Origin: Pasteurellaceae bacterium Orientalotternb1 | Lineage (GTDB): Bacteria; Pseudomonadota; Gammaproteobacteria; Enterobacterales; Pasteurellaceae | Assembly (NCBI GenBank): GCA_011455275.1 | Contig: CP015028.1 | Location: forward strand, 1-64,000 | DNA length: 64,000 nt | Reading direction: 5' to 3' | Part shown: positions 38,482 to 47,964 of the stretch, piece by piece | Numbering within the stretch: the stretch's first letter is position 1 | How the letters are laid out: each line of letters opens with the position of its first letter | The notes under the pieces: generated by a model | Told to the model about the DNA's origin: nothing | Seen by the model: the letters and a program-made list of their open reading frames with translations, nothing else | Database searches by the model: none | Made by a program: the position numbers and the translations under genes

Positions 38482-40014
38482 TTAGTCAATCGCTGGTGTG
38501 TATTCGCCTTTTACGATAGCGTCTTTAATCCGCTCGGCTTCGCTTAATACTTGATCAAGCAAGGCTTTCACGTTTTCTAGCGTGGCGATTGGGCTTAAAG
38601 TCGTCATTTTGAGCGACTGGTTTTCACCCACTTTGGTTACCCCGATATTCGCTTCACCACGGGCGAAAAGTTCGTCCGCTACGTTTTGGTTTAAGCTGTC
38701 GATAAACGCCGATGGGTAGCCCTTTGGCACCACACGGAACAGCACCGAAGCAAATTGCGGTTCAACCAACAACTCTAAGCCGTCAGTGGCTTTGATGTAA
38801 TCCGCCACTTCACGGGTGAGTTTCACGCCGTGGTCGATCATCGAGCCATAAAGCTCTTCGCCTAAGGCTTCCACCGTAAACCATAATTTCAACGCATCAA
38901 AACGGCGGGTGGTTTGTAGCGATTTTGCCACTAAGTTTGGCACGCCGTGCTGTTCGTCATATTCCGAGTTGAGATAGTCCGCTTTGTAGTCGATGTAGCG
39001 GTACTCTTTTTCGTCTTTGAGCAAGAACGCCCCGCACGAAATGCTTTGGAAGAAGTGCTTGTGGAAGTCGAGCGTTACCGAGTCGGTCAGCTCAATGCCA
39101 TCAAGGAAATGGCGATAGTCTTTCGACAACAACAACGCCCCGCCCCACGCCGCATCAACGTGCAGCCAAATACCGTATTGGTCGGTGATCGCACGAATGG
39201 CTTTGAGTGGGTCGATCGCCCCAGCGTCTGTCGTGCCTGCGGTTGCCACCACGCACGCCACAATCTTACCGCTAGCGGTCAGTTCCTCGATTTTTTTTGC
39301 GAGTGCGTCCACGTCCATTTGAGCATTTTCATTGCACGGCACGGTAACCACGGATTGGAAGCCCATTCCCATCATCGCCATATTTTTTTGCACGGAGAAG
39401 TGAGCATTTTCAGAACAGATTACCTTCACTTTCTGCATCGCTTCTGCTGGAATACCGTCTTTTTGCACTGACCATTCCGAACCGTCCGCATTTTTCCAGT
39501 GCTTCGCAATGCAGGCATCACGAGCTAGTAGCACGCCCATCAAATTCGACTGCGTACCGCCCGAGGTAAACACGCCCGCCTGCCCTTTGCCGTAGCCGAC
39601 TTTTTCCCGCAACCATTCGATGAGTTGCACTTCCATCAACGAACCCGCTGGGCTTTGATCCCACGAGTCCATCGACTGATTGGTGGCGTTAATCAACACT
39701 TCGGCGATTTGGCTGGTAACCATTGTCGGGCAGTGCAAATGGGCGAGTGAGTGCGGGTGATGCACTTTCAAGCTCTTATTCAAAAAAAGTTCCACCAAAC
39801 GATCGAGCGATTTTTCCACCCCAAAACCGCTAGCGGTCGGTTGGAACGCAATTTCTGAACGCAATTGTTTGATCGAACCGCCCGTGTACATTTTTTCATT
39901 TTGTAGCCATTGGCTCACGGCATTGACCGCCGTTTCCATTGACTTTTGATAGTCTGCAATCGCCTTTTGATCGTTGCAGAACAAGGCTTGTTTGTGTTTT
40001 GCGAGAGTTGTCAT
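38482..40014 (-). CDS. ddc: L-2,4-diaminobutyrate decarboxylase
   Basis: A 510-residue group II PLP-dependent decarboxylase. The cofactor lysine lies in [33 protein letters not shown] and LHVDAAWGG are further family signatures. It converts L-2,4-diaminobutyrate to 1,3-diaminopropane, the diamine characteristic of Haemophilus/Actinobacillus relatives. It lies downstream of dat on the same strand, separated by a 148-bp repeat element, so the two are likely cotranscribed. Confidence 0.92.
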   Translation of the reverse strand: MTTLAKHKQALFCNDQKAIADYQKSMETAVNAVSQWLQNEKMYTGGSIKQLRSEIAFQPTASGFGVEKSLDRLVELFLNKSLKVHHPHSLAHLHCPTMVTSQIAEVLINATNQSMDSWDQSPAGSLMEVQLIEWLREKVGYGKGQAGVFTSGGTQSNLMGVLLARDACIAKHWKNADGSEWSVQKDGIPAEAMQKVKVICSENAHFSVQKNMAMMGMGFQSVVTVPCNENAQMDVDALAKKIEELTASGKIVACVVATAGTTDAGAIDPLKAIRAITDQYGIWLHVDAAWGGALLLSKDYRHFLDGIELTDSVTLDFHKHFFQSISCGAFLLKDEKEYRYIDYKADYLNSEYDEQHGVPNLVAKSLQTTRRFDALKLWFTVEALGEELYGSMIDHGVKLTREVADYIKATDGLELLVEPQFASVLFRVVPKGYPSAFIDSLNQNVADELFARGEANIGVTKVGENQSLKMTTLSPIATLENVKALLDQVLSEAERIKDAIVKGEYTPAID

Positions 40015-40035
40015 TTTATGTTGTTCCTAATGATA

Positions 40036-40183
40036 AAATTCTGCCCCCGCTTGCGGGGGAAGTGGTTGAGCATCAGCGAAACCGAAGGGGGCAATTAGAC
40101 AAAAATTTTGCAGGATCTTACCTGCTGTCGCCCCCTACCCCCTGCTACGCAGGGCACTTCCCCGTAAACGGGGGCAGAATTTG
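40036..40183. mobile_element. 148-bp MITE/REP-like palindromic element
   Basis: Perfect 14-bp terminal inverted repeats (AAATTCTGCCCCCG at 40036-40049, its complement at 40170-40183). Each end also folds on itself: CCCCCGC-TT-GCGGGGG near the left end, CCCCGT-AA-ACGGGG near the right, plus an internal CCTGC-TAC-GCAGG. It encodes no protein and shows no clear target duplication. It fills the dat-ddc gap. Related hairpins occur at 31671 and, degenerate, at 34462. Confidence 0.7.
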
Positions 40184-40198
40184 TTATTTTTCGTGAAA

Positions 40199-41563
40199 TT
40201 ACCCACGAACGGCTTTTAACGCCTCAGCAACCGCTTGGGTGAAGCGTTTGATCACTTCTTCACATTCGGCTTGGGTGATGATGAGCGGGCAAAGAATACG
40301 CACTACGTTACCGCCACGGCCGCCACGCTCTAGTAACAATTTGTTTTTAAAGCAGGCTTTTTGAATTTCAGCGGCTAATGCACCGTCCGCTGGGTGTGAG
40401 CCGATACGGTCTTGCGGTTGGCGTTCGTCCACGATTTCAATCCCGAGCATCAAGCCTTTACCACGGACGTTGCCGATACAGCGGTAGGTTTCGACTAGTT
40501 TTTTGAACTCGGCTTTTAAGAATTCGCCACGTTCTTCGGCATTTTTCGCCAAATTCTGCTCTTTCATCACTTTTAATGACGCATAGCCCGTTGCCATTGC
40601 CATTTGGTTGCCACGGAATGTGCCTGTGTGCCCTGCTGGCTGCCACGCATCGAACTCTTTTTTGATCGCCAGCACCGCAAGCGGTAAGCTGCCGCCCACG
40701 GCTTTTGACATTACGACCACATCGGGTTCGATGCCTGCGTGTTCAAAGGCGAACATTTTGCCTGAACGGCAGAAGCCTGCTTGCACTTCGTCTAAGATCA
40801 ACACAATGCCGTGTTTTTTGGTTACCTCACGGATTTTTTGCAACCATTTCACAGGGGCAGTAACCACACCACCTTCGCCTTGGATCGCTTCTAAGATCAC
40901 CGCTGCAGGTTTCACCACACCGCTTTCCACGTCTTCGATAAAGTTTTCAAAGTAGTAAGTGAGTGCGTCTACACCCGCTTCGCCGCCTAAACCGAGTGGA
41001 CAACGGTATTCGTGTGGATATGGCATAAATTGCACGCCCGCCATTAAGTTTTGCACCGCATTTTTGGCGTTGAGGTTGCCCGTCATTGAAAGTGAGCCGT
41101 GGGTCATTCCGTGGTAGCCACCCGAGAAAGCAATCACGTTGCCACGCCCCGTATAGGTTTTGGCTAATTTGATCGCCGCTTCGGTGCCGTCTGCCCCTGA
41201 TGGGCCGCAGAATTGCAGACGGTATTCCCCTTTCGGGAAGAAAGAGAGCAATTCTTCCGTAAACGCATCTTTTAATGGTGTGGTTAAATCTAAGGTGTGC
41301 AGTGGCAAACCGCTTGCTAACACATCTTGAATCGCTTGAATGACCGCAGGGTGATTATGCCCAAGGGCTAACGTACCTGCACCCGCCAAGCAATCTAAGT
41401 ATTCATTGCCTTCCACATCGGTTACCCAGCAACCTTGTGCTTTGGCAATCGCTAATGGCAGTTTGCGGGGATAACTACGAACGTTGGATTCCATCTCGTT
41501 TTGGCGAGTGAGGTAATAGTCGTTTGTTGCGTGGGAAATTGGATTAACAGGAGTTTGTGTCAT
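40199..41563 (-). CDS. dat: diaminobutyrate--2-oxoglutarate aminotransferase
   Basis: A 454-residue class III PLP aminotransferase. Signatures: [60 protein letters not shown] and the PLP lysine in VVMSKAVGG. It makes L-2,4-diaminobutyrate from aspartate semialdehyde and glutamate for the decarboxylase encoded next. Its 5' leader contains several consecutive hairpins and a terminator-like structure, suggesting control by attenuation. Confidence 0.94.
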   Translation of the reverse strand: MTQTPVNPISHATNDYYLTRQNEMESNVRSYPRKLPLAIAKAQGCWVTDVEGNEYLDCLAGAGTLALGHNHPAVIQAIQDVLASGLPLHTLDLTTPLKDAFTEELLSFFPKGEYRLQFCGPSGADGTEAAIKLAKTYTGRGNVIAFSGGYHGMTHGSLSMTGNLNAKNAVQNLMAGVQFMPYPHEYRCPLGLGGEAGVDALTYYFENFIEDVESGVVKPAAVILEAIQGEGGVVTAPVKWLQKIREVTKKHGIVLILDEVQAGFCRSGKMFAFEHAGIEPDVVVMSKAVGGSLPLAVLAIKKEFDAWQPAGHTGTFRGNQMAMATGYASLKVMKEQNLAKNAEERGEFLKAEFKKLVETYRCIGNVRGKGLMLGIEIVDERQPQDRIGSHPADGALAAEIQKACFKNKLLLERGGRGGNVVRILCPLIITQAECEEVIKRFTQAVAEALKAVRG

Positions 41564-41596
41564 TTTTGAAATAGACCTTCTCTAAGAGGTTAAAAA

Positions 41597-41702
41597 AATA
41601 AGTCGGGTGCCTTGCGGAAAGCCTAAGCTTTCTGTTTCTAAAAAACAGATGCCTTGGGGCATTTGACTCGCTACTTATTAAAAAAAGCGTTTCAGCTTTT
41701 TT
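41597..41702 (-). promoter_or_regulatory. structured leader upstream of dat, candidate attenuator or riboswitch-like RNA
   Basis: Read on the - strand: a terminator-like hairpin AAAAAAGC-TGAAAC-GCTTTTTT (41702-41681), then a compact structure closed by AATAAGT (41679-41673) and ACTTATT (41603-41597) containing three adjacent hairpins: ATGCC/GGCAT (loop CCAA), CTGTTT/AAACAG, and GAAAGC/GCTTTC (loop TTAG). A T7 run follows the closing stem. No known riboswitch consensus was recognised. Confidence 0.5.
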
Positions 41703-41903
41703 GTTTTTGCCCTATTTGATTCCCAAAGAATGGGATAGGTTGGAAACAACATCTTAAACATAGAGCTATATTTAAGGCGGCTAATAGTACATTCTTTTAA
41801 CAAAAATGAAAGGGATTTTTGACCACAAGCGGTCAGTTTCCACACATTTTTTGCAAATTCTCTCCACCAAAGGCAAACGGTTGCCAACCTGTAGAATTCA
41901 GCA

Positions 41904-41930
41904 ACAAAAAACCCAGCTTTCGCTGGGTTT
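41904..41930 (-). terminator. rpmB-rpmG terminator
   Basis: AAACCCAGC (41930-41922 on the - strand) and GCTGGGTTT (41917-41909) form a perfect 9-bp stem with a GAAA loop, then a T run. Confidence 0.85.
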
Positions 41931-41948
41931 AATTCGACAAGAAACAAA

Positions 41949-42119
41949 TTATTTGATTTTTGCTTCTTTATAAACAACGTGTTTACGCACAACTGGATCA
42001 AATTTTTTGATTTCCATTTTTTCTGGCATATTACGTTTATTTTTAGTTGTTGTGTAGAAATGACCAGTTTCAGCAGTTGAAACTAATTTGATTTTCTCAC
42101 GAGCACCTTTAGCTGCCAT
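41949..42119 (-). CDS. rpmG: 50S ribosomal protein L33
   Basis: A 56-residue protein, [20 protein letters not shown] at the start and [18 protein letters not shown] at the end; the non-zinc (C-) form. Follows rpmB by 11 bases, the conserved rpmB-rpmG operon. Confidence 0.97.
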   Translation of the reverse strand: MAAKGAREKIKLVSTAETGHFYTTTKNKRNMPEKMEIKKFDPVVRKHVVYKEAKIK

Positions 42120-42130
42120 GTTTTAGCTCC

Positions 42131-42367
42131 TTAGATTTTCTCGCCACGAGCACGGATTTCAGCTAACACTGCATCAATGCCTTTTTTATCGATAATACGC
42201 ATACCTTTCGCTGTTAAGCGTAAAGTTACGAAACGTTTTTCGCTCTCAACCCAGAAACGGTGAGTGTGAAGGTTTGGTAGAAAACGACGTTTAGTCGCAT
42301 TCATTGCGTGTGAGCGGTTGTTACCAACTGCTGGACGCTTGCCTGTTACTTGACAGACTCTAGACAT
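42131..42367 (-). CDS. rpmB: 50S ribosomal protein L28
   Basis: A 78-residue protein: [20 protein letters not shown], then [20 protein letters not shown]. Large-subunit protein. First gene of rpmBG; a leader hairpin with near-palindromic ATCAGAT-TG-ATCTGAT (42412-42435) lies between promoter and gene. Confidence 0.97.
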   Translation of the reverse strand: MSRVCQVTGKRPAVGNNRSHAMNATKRRFLPNLHTHRFWVESEKRFVTLRLTAKGMRIIDKKGIDAVLAEIRARGEKI

Positions 42368-42481
42368 TTGAAATTCTCCAATGATGACTTAAGCTTAAGC
42401 TAAATGGTTCGGGTTATCAGATTGATCTGATTACCTCGTCAGGTATAGCACCCGACCCACAGACTATTTTAAAGACTGCGG

Positions 42482-42510
42482 ATTATACTGACTTTACCAA
42501 TTGCATTCAA
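42482..42510 (-). promoter_or_regulatory. rpmB-rpmG promoter
   Basis: TTGAAT (42510-42505) and TATAAT (42487-42482) with 17-base spacing on the - strand. The -35 box overlaps the end of radC. Confidence 0.7.
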
Positions 42511-43211
42511 GGGGAAATTTGCTCAAATTCATTGCGAATTTTCTCTTCTTCGAACGAAAAATACTCACCTTTACCAATGATAATATGATCAACCAGCCGC
42601 ACATCGACTAAATCGCACGCCATTTCGATCCGTTTTGTCATCTGCCGATCCGCTTCACTAGGGACACAGCTACCCGACGGGTGATTATGTGCCACAAGAA
42701 TGGCTGCGGCATTACATTTTAAAGCAATCTTGATGATCTCTCTCGGATGTACCACCGTTTGATTAACTGTTCCGAAAAAGAGCTTTTCTTGACGAATCAG
42801 ACGATGCTGATTATCCAAAAACAAAGCCATAAAAACTTCTCGTTCGTCATCTTCTAGCATCGCCTGAAAATACAGCACCGCTAAATCAGGATCGCTGATC
42901 GTGCCGTTCATCTCCATGGCTTGAGCGAAATACCGCTTGCTCATCTCTTTAGTCGCTTGCAACTGAATATATTGCGTTTGCCCCAATCCTTTGACTTGGC
43001 AAAATGCCTCTAAATTTGCAGACAATAGCCCCCGCAATGAACCAAAATGATTCAACACCTGTTCAGCGAGTGCAAGCACTGGCAAGCCTTTAATCCCCGT
43101 TCGCAAAAAAATTGCTAACAATTCTTCATCGCTTAAAGATTCCGCCCCAAGTTCCAGCAATTTTTCACGGGGCATTTGTTCAACTGCAATTTCAGCCATA
43201 ACGTTATCCAA
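42507..43211 (-). CDS. radC: RadC family JAMM-motif protein
   Basis: A 234-residue protein: an N-terminal helix-hairpin-helix region (EQVLNHFGSLRGLL...VKGLGQ) and a C-terminal JAMM/MPN+ metallo-domain with VAHNHPSGSCVPSEAD. Despite the name a repair role is doubtful; it is induced with competence in H. influenzae. A CRP-S-type site upstream suggests the same here. Confidence 0.94.
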   Translation of the reverse strand: MDNVMAEIAVEQMPREKLLELGAESLSDEELLAIFLRTGIKGLPVLALAEQVLNHFGSLRGLLSANLEAFCQVKGLGQTQYIQLQATKEMSKRYFAQAMEMNGTISDPDLAVLYFQAMLEDDEREVFMALFLDNQHRLIRQEKLFFGTVNQTVVHPREIIKIALKCNAAAILVAHNHPSGSCVPSEADRQMTKRIEMACDLVDVRLVDHIIIGKGEYFSFEEEKIRNEFEQISP

Positions 43212-43229
43212 TCAATTTAATTCACAAAA

Positions 43230-43293
43230 ATAATAGGAGAAAGAAGCTATTGATACAAAAGAATTTGCCCCCTTTTCGACAGAGATCGCAAAA
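43230..43293 (-). promoter_or_regulatory. CRP-S (Sxy-dependent) promoter of radC
   Basis: The site at 43272-43293, read on the - strand as TTTTGCGATCTCTGTCGAAAAG, matches 17 of 22 positions of the CRP-S consensus with one perfect half (TTTTGCGATCT, the TGCGA core that needs Sxy). A TATTAT -10 at 43235-43230 puts its centre near -60. Confidence 0.7.
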
Positions 43294-43301
43294 ATAGATC
43301 A

Positions 43302-43330
43302 TTGTGAGTGAGTACCTATTTGCGTAAAAT
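43302..43330 (+). promoter_or_regulatory. coaBC promoter
   Basis: TTGTGA (43302-43307) and TAAAAT (43325-43330) with 17-base spacing, 30 bases before the ATG. Confidence 0.65.
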
Positions 43331-43360
43331 ACGCCTTTATTTCATCACAGAACGTAAAAC

Positions 43361-44563
43361 ATGCTCACCCATAAAAAAATTGTCGTCGGGATCACTGGTG
43401 GTATTGCCGCTTATAAAACCATTGAACTCATTCGCTTGCTGCGTACCGCCAATGCAGAAGTGCGGGTGGTGCTGACCCCTGCGGCTGAAGCCTTTGTTAC
43501 GCCACTCACTTTGCAAGCGATTTCGGGCAATGCGGTGTCGACTTCGCTACTTGATCCGCAAGCAGAATTGGCGATGGGGCATATTGAATTGGCGAAATGG
43601 GCAGACTTGGTGGTGATTGCCCCTGCGAGTGCGGATTTTATCGCTCGTCTTCGAGTGGGAATGGGCAATGATTTGCTTTCTACCCTTTGTTTAGCGACTG
43701 CTGCACCGATTTTGCTTGCCCCTGCGATGAACCAGCAGATGTACAAGCGGTCAGTTGTGCAGAAAAATTTGCAAAAATTACGTAAGCAAGGGGTGCTAAC
43801 AGTCGGTCCAAACGAAGGTTTCCAAGCCTGTGGCGATGTTGGAACTGGGCGAATGTCGGAGCCGAGCGAAATTTTCCACGCTATTCGTGACCATTTTGCC
43901 GAACGTGAAGATCTTGCTGATCTCACGATCACTATCACTGCGGGTCCAACTCAAGAAGCGATCGATCCTGTTCGCTACATCAGCAATCATAGCTCGGGTA
44001 AAATGGGCTTTGCGATTGCGGATGCTTTTGCTAAGCGTGGGGCGAAAGTGATGTTGATTGCAGGCCCAGTAAACTTGCCAACCCCACAAAATGTTGATCG
44101 TGTTGATGTAATTTCTGCACAAGAAATGGCACAACAAGCGGTCAGTTCCGCTCAAAAATCTGCCATTTTTATCGGCTGTGCGGCAGTGGCAGATTATCGG
44201 GTAGAACAGGTTGCCGAGCAGAAACTGAAGAAAACCGATGACAGCGACACTTTGACGCTAACATTGGTGAAAAACCCTGATATTATCGCTAACGTCGCTC
44301 ATCTTACCGAAAATCGTCCATTTACTGTAGGCTTTGCGGCGGAAACGCAAAATGTAGCAGAATATGCGAAAAGCAAGCTGCAACGCAAAAATTTGGATTT
44401 AATTTGTGCCAACGATGTCTCTGGTGGTCAGGTATTTGGACAAGATCACAATGCCTTGCAACTGTTTTGGCAAAATGGCGAAAAAACCTTACCGCTTGCC
44501 AACAAAACCGAACTCGCCAAAACCTTGGTAAATGAAATTATTGAGCAGTATCGAGGAAAATGA
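43361..44563 (+). CDS. coaBC: bifunctional phosphopantothenoylcysteine decarboxylase/synthetase CoaBC
   Basis: A 400-residue coenzyme A enzyme. CoaC half (1-185): [16 protein letters not shown], the [10 protein letters not shown] histidine region, flavin-contact APAMNQQMY and catalytic cysteine in [10 protein letters not shown]. CoaB half: [20 protein letters not shown] and [10 protein letters not shown]. Two uptake sequences lie inside the gene. Head of coaBC-(SH3 protein)-dut-slmA. Confidence 0.96.
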   Translation: MLTHKKIVVGITGGIAAYKTIELIRLLRTANAEVRVVLTPAAEAFVTPLTLQAISGNAVSTSLLDPQAELAMGHIELAKWADLVVIAPASADFIARLRVGMGNDLLSTLCLATAAPILLAPAMNQQMYKRSVVQKNLQKLRKQGVLTVGPNEGFQACGDVGTGRMSEPSEIFHAIRDHFAEREDLADLTITITAGPTQEAIDPVRYISNHSSGKMGFAIADAFAKRGAKVMLIAGPVNLPTPQNVDRVDVISAQEMAQQAVSSAQKSAIFIGCAAVADYRVEQVAEQKLKKTDDSDTLTLTLVKNPDIIANVAHLTENRPFTVGFAAETQNVAEYAKSKLQRKNLDLICANDVSGGQVFGQDHNALQLFWQNGEKTLPLANKTELAKTLVNEIIEQYRGK

Positions 44564-44877
44564 TGAAATTAGTAACGGTAGAAGCACACCAAGGCGAGGG
44601 GCAATTCCCACTTTTTCCCAAAGGCAGCGAAGTGAAAGTATTGGCGGAGTGTCCTAATTACCAAGGTTGGCTGAATGCTAAAATTGCAAACTATCAAACT
44701 TATGTACCGAAGCATTTTATTCAGCAAAATCAACTTGTTATTGACTACAACCCAACGGAATTAGTCATTGCCGAAAATGAAGTCGTTGAGCTAATTGAAC
44801 TGCATTATGAATGGGCGTTGGTGCAACAGGACAGCCAGATTGGCTGGCTTCCCTGTAAGATTTTAAAAAGCCTTTAG
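44560..44877 (+). CDS. small SH3-like protein between coaBC and dut
   Basis: A 105-residue protein whose ATG overlaps the coaBC stop. It appears to contain two short SH3-like beta repeats: [20 protein letters not shown]...TYVPKHFI and [18 protein letters not shown]...GWLPCKIL. No signal peptide, so cytoplasmic. Its function is unknown to me; the conserved neighbourhood does not reveal it. Confidence 0.7.
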   Translation: MMKLVTVEAHQGEGQFPLFPKGSEVKVLAECPNYQGWLNAKIANYQTYVPKHFIQQNQLVIDYNPTELVIAENEVVELIELHYEWALVQQDSQIGWLPCKILKSL

Positions 44878-44925
44878 CATACAAGCGGTTAAATATTGCC
44901 ATCACCTTTACCAAAGGAAGAAATA

Positions 44926-45381
44926 ATGAAACAAATCGATTTAAAAATTTTAGATAACCGTATCGGTACCGAATTTCCATTACCCACCTATGCAACCGAA
45001 GGATCGGCAGGCTTGGATTTACGGGCGTTGATTGAACAGCCGATGACGGTGGAAGCGGGGCAAACTGTGTTGATCCCAACGGGGATTTCGATCTATATCG
45101 CCGATCCGCATTTAGCCGCCGTGATCTTACCTCGCTCGGGGTTAGGGCATAAAAACGGTATTGTGCTAGGCAATTTGGTTGGGCTTATCGACTCTGACTA
45201 CCAAGGACCGCTAATGGTGTCACTTTGGAACCGCAGCGACAAACCATTCACCGTTGAAGTGGGCGACCGTATTGCTCAACTCGTGTTTCTACCCGTGGTG
45301 CAAGCGAGTTTTAACATCGTCCAAGAATTCACCGCAACCGACCGTGGCGAAGGCGGCTTCGGGCATTCAGGCAAGCAATAA
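44926..45381 (+). CDS. dut: dUTP diphosphatase Dut
   Basis: A 151-residue trimeric dUTPase: [11 protein letters not shown] (motif 1), [21 protein letters not shown] (motifs 2 and 3), and the C-terminal P-loop-like [10 protein letters not shown]. Start chosen at 44926 ([10 protein letters not shown]) behind AAAGGAAG. Hydrolyses dUTP to dUMP, protecting DNA from uracil. Confidence 0.96.
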   Translation: MKQIDLKILDNRIGTEFPLPTYATEGSAGLDLRALIEQPMTVEAGQTVLIPTGISIYIADPHLAAVILPRSGLGHKNGIVLGNLVGLIDSDYQGPLMVSLWNRSDKPFTVEVGDRIAQLVFLPVVQASFNIVQEFTATDRGEGGFGHSGKQ

Positions 45382-45422
45382 CAAGCGGTCAGTTTGATGA
45401 AGTTTTTTGCAAAGGAGAAAAT

Positions 45423-46028
45423 GTGATAGAACCTGTGGTCAAAATGCCGAAAAAATCAATAAAAGAGCGTCGGCAGCAAGTGCTTGAAGTCTTAATTGGC
45501 TTACTGAACTCAGAAAATGGAATGCAACGAATTACCACCGAACGCTTGGCAGCTGCCGTTGGTGTATCGGAAGGGGCGTTATACCGCTATTTTCCAAGCA
45601 AAACCAAAATGTTTGAAGCGTTGATCGAGCGAATTGAAATTACATTGACCAGCCATATTAACGCCAATAAACGCAAAGAAAATACCGAAGTTGCCGTTAA
45701 AGCTATTTTGCAAGTGGTGCTTGAATTTGCTCAGAAAAACCCTGGGGTAACACGCATTCTCACGGGACACGCCTTAATGTTTGAAGAAGATGTACTCAAA
45801 TCCCGTGTGTCAAAATTTTTTGATGGTTTAGAGTTGCAATTCGTGAATTTACTGCAAATGCGTAAGCTCCGTGAAGGCAGAGCCTTTGCCGACGAACGTG
45901 CATTAGCTGGTTATTTAGTCACCTTCTGCGAAGGGCAATTTCTACGTTTAGTGCGTTCTAATTTTACCTTCAATCAACATCAACATTTTGAAAAACAGTG
46001 GGCATTAATTAAGCCACTGTTTTATTAG
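45423..46028 (+). CDS. slmA: nucleoid occlusion factor SlmA
   Basis: A 201-residue TetR-fold protein starting at GTG 45423 after AAAGGAG. HTH region [21 protein letters not shown]; it binds DNA sites and FtsZ to block division over the nucleoid. The dut-slmA order is conserved in gammaproteobacteria. Confidence 0.94.
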   Translation: MIEPVVKMPKKSIKERRQQVLEVLIGLLNSENGMQRITTERLAAAVGVSEGALYRYFPSKTKMFEALIERIEITLTSHINANKRKENTEVAVKAILQVVLEFAQKNPGVTRILTGHALMFEEDVLKSRVSKFFDGLELQFVNLLQMRKLREGRAFADERALAGYLVTFCEGQFLRLVRSNFTFNQHQHFEKQWALIKPLFY

Positions 46029-46035
46029 GATTTTT

Positions 46036-46257
46036 ATGATTATTCCTTGGCAAGCTCTCGAACAAGCCACGCTTTATAACGTACTTGATTCTTTTATTTT
46101 ACGAGAAGGCACTGATTACGGTGAACGAGAGCTTTCTCTTGATGAGAAACGCCAACGGTTACTGACACAGTTACAGGCAGAGAAGGTGGTAATTGTATGG
46201 TCAGAGCTTTACCAAAGTCTTGATATTAAAGAGAAAAAATCTTTCTTAGGGGAATAG
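46036..46257 (+). CDS. YheU family (UPF0270) protein
   Basis: A 73-residue protein: MIIPWQALEQATLYNVLDSF, then REGTDYGERELSLDEKRQRL. This is the UPF0270/YheU family, of unknown function, commonly near crp, as here. Starts seven bases after slmA. Confidence 0.85.
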   Translation: MIIPWQALEQATLYNVLDSFILREGTDYGERELSLDEKRQRLLTQLQAEKVVIVWSELYQSLDIKEKKSFLGE

Positions 46258-46280
46258 GTAGAATTGTGCTAAAATTCGCC

Positions 46281-46289
46281 TGTTATAAT
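46281..46289 (+). promoter_or_regulatory. crp promoter, extended -10
   Basis: TGT-TATAAT (46281-46289), an extended -10 with perfect hexamer 28 bases before the crp ATG; the -35 is poor. Confidence 0.55.
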
Positions 46290-46317
46290 AATAATCTCAA
46301 TGGATTAGAACGATTTT

Positions 46318-46992
46318 ATGCAAGATGTTTCCATTTCCACGGCTCAACTTGAAAATGTGAGTCCGTTGCCATCAATTCACGATCCGATTGTGGAATGGTT
46401 TTTAAGCCACTGCCATATTCACCGTTATCCCGCCAAATACACGCTGATTCATGCGGGTGAAGAAGCAGAATCGCTGTTTTATATTGTCAGTGGTGCGGTG
46501 TCCGTCTTTATCAAAGATGATGAAAGCAAAGAAATGTTGCTGACAAATTTAGGGCAAGGCGAATTTGTGGGTGAAATGGGCTTATTTGAAGATAAAATTC
46601 AGCCTCGCACAGCTTATGTTCGCACGAAAGGTAACTGCGAGATCGCAGAAATTTCTTATAAGAAATTCAAACAGTTAGTGCATTTAAACCCTGATATTTT
46701 GATGTATCTTTCCACTCAATTAGCACGCCGTTTGAGAATGACCTCTCGCCAAGTGAGTAATTTAGCTTTCTTAGACGTAACAGGTCGAATCGCACAAACG
46801 TTGATGAATCTCGCCAAACTGCCTGATGCGATGACACACCCTGAAGGAATGCAAATCAAAATTACCCGCCAAGAAATTGGGCAAATGGTGGGTTGTTCTC
46901 GTGAAACCGTTGGCAGAATTTTGAAGATGCTTGAAGATGAAGGTCTCATTACCGCTCATGGTAAAACCATTGTCGTTTACGGCACGCGATAA
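46318..46992 (+). CDS. crp: cyclic AMP receptor protein CRP
   Basis: A 224-residue regulator: cAMP pocket [11 protein letters not shown]...RTAYVRTK, dimer helix, and [23 protein letters not shown] followed by the C-terminal VVYGTR. It is 15 residues longer at the N-terminus than E. coli CRP, as in Haemophilus. With Sxy it activates competence promoters; candidate targets in this window are nagB, the TAXI gene, radC and the comEA-like gene. Confidence 0.96.
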   Translation: MQDVSISTAQLENVSPLPSIHDPIVEWFLSHCHIHRYPAKYTLIHAGEEAESLFYIVSGAVSVFIKDDESKEMLLTNLGQGEFVGEMGLFEDKIQPRTAYVRTKGNCEIAEISYKKFKQLVHLNPDILMYLSTQLARRLRMTSRQVSNLAFLDVTGRIAQTLMNLAKLPDAMTHPEGMQIKITRQEIGQMVGCSRETVGRILKMLEDEGLITAHGKTIVVYGTR

Positions 46993-47003
46993 TTATAAAG
47001 AGG

Positions 47004-47029
47004 AAAAAGGCGATTAAATCGCCTTTTTT
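47004..47029. terminator. bidirectional terminator between crp and waaC
   Basis: AAAAAGGCGAT and ATCGCCTTTTT (about 47004-47014 and 47018-47028) form an 11-bp stem with T-runs on both strands. It includes the last codons of waaC. Confidence 0.85.
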
Positions 47030-47964
47030 AATGCTTGGAAAACCTGATTCGGTTCAATGTTGTTCATTGAGTCGGCTTGCAGATAGATCTGATTTTTCCC
47101 ATAGGCTCCAATCAATTTCGGGTCAGTCGCACCGTATAAAATCACATTTGGTTTATCCAATGCCGCCGTTAAATGGCTCAATCCTGTATCCACTGAAACC
47201 ACGGCTTGAGCTTGGCTAAGTTGTTGAGCCAATTCCGTCAAACTCAGTTTGGGTAAAACGTGAATTGACGAATTGCCTGCCGCAAGCCTTTCTGCCCGTT
47301 GGCGTTCAACTTCATTTCCCCAAGGCAAACGCACTGCTATGTTTTGTGCTGTGAGTACCTCAAAAAGTGCCGCCCAACATTGTTCTTGCCAATGTTTGTC
47401 GGCTCGTGTTGTAGCATGAATGGCAATGATATAGGGCTGACAAGCGGTCAGTTCCTGAAAAAGTTTTGCAATTCCATAATCACCCACGGAAGTTGGTAAA
47501 TCATACCCAAGGGATTGAGCAAACAGTTTACGAATCCGTTCCACAGCGTGCTGCTGATAAGAAATCGCCAATTTTTTATCGTAGAAACAGGCACTTAAAC
47601 CTTCACGAACGGAATGTCTGTCGTAGCCGTATTTGGTGCCTTTTGCCAAATGGGTTGCCAATGCAGCACTTTTTAGCAAGCCTTGGGCATCAATCACTGC
47701 ATCATACTGTTCCATTTGAAGTTGCTGCTTGTAGGCTTGCCATTGTTGCAAAGTCTCTTTGGAAAATAACCGCTTACGCCATTTACGTAACGCAAAAGGA
47801 ATCACTTTTCGTACAGCTGAATGCCATTGTGGAATTTCCGCAAAAGCGGGTTCCACCACCCAATCAACTTGCAAGTTTGGGATCGCCGTTTGAGCATCGG
47901 TTAAAGCAGGCAAGGAGTGGATCACATCGCCCATTGATGAGGTTTTAACTAGACAAACTTTCAT
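47014..47964 (-). CDS. waaC: lipopolysaccharide heptosyltransferase I (WaaC/RfaC)
   Basis: A 316-residue GT9 enzyme: MKVCLVKTSSMGDVIHSLPA at the start, IDAQGLLKSAAL, and the ADP-heptose region SVDTGLSHLTAALDKPNVI with YGATDP. It adds the first heptose to Kdo-lipid A. I chose 47964 over an upstream in-frame ATG (47979) by the conserved N-terminus. It overlaps the YcxB-like gene. An uptake core is read as LTAC. Confidence 0.92.
   Translation of the reverse strand: MKVCLVKTSSMGDVIHSLPALTDAQTAIPNLQVDWVVEPAFAEIPQWHSAVRKVIPFALRKWRKRLFSKETLQQWQAYKQQLQMEQYDAVIDAQGLLKSAALATHLAKGTKYGYDRHSVREGLSACFYDKKLAISYQQHAVERIRKLFAQSLGYDLPTSVGDYGIAKLFQELTACQPYIIAIHATTRADKHWQEQCWAALFEVLTAQNIAVRLPWGNEVERQRAERLAAGNSSIHVLPKLSLTELAQQLSQAQAVVSVDTGLSHLTAALDKPNVILYGATDPKLIGAYGKNQIYLQADSMNNIEPNQVFQALKKAI

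Noticed and set aside
38947..39471. 174-codon frame antisense to ddc
   Set aside because: No family resemblance; ddc is intact and conserved on the other strand.
41597..41679. tRNA-like cloverleaf (7-bp closing stem, three hairpins) upstream of dat
   Set aside because: No TTCGA/T-loop, no D-loop GG, no CCA-compatible end and wrong loop sizes; better described as a structured leader.
41678..42001. 107-codon frame downstream of and overlapping rpmG
   Set aside because: Runs through the rpmG 3' end, the terminator and an uptake sequence; not a real protein. Only its last 27 codons are kept as a speculative leader peptide in the dat finding.
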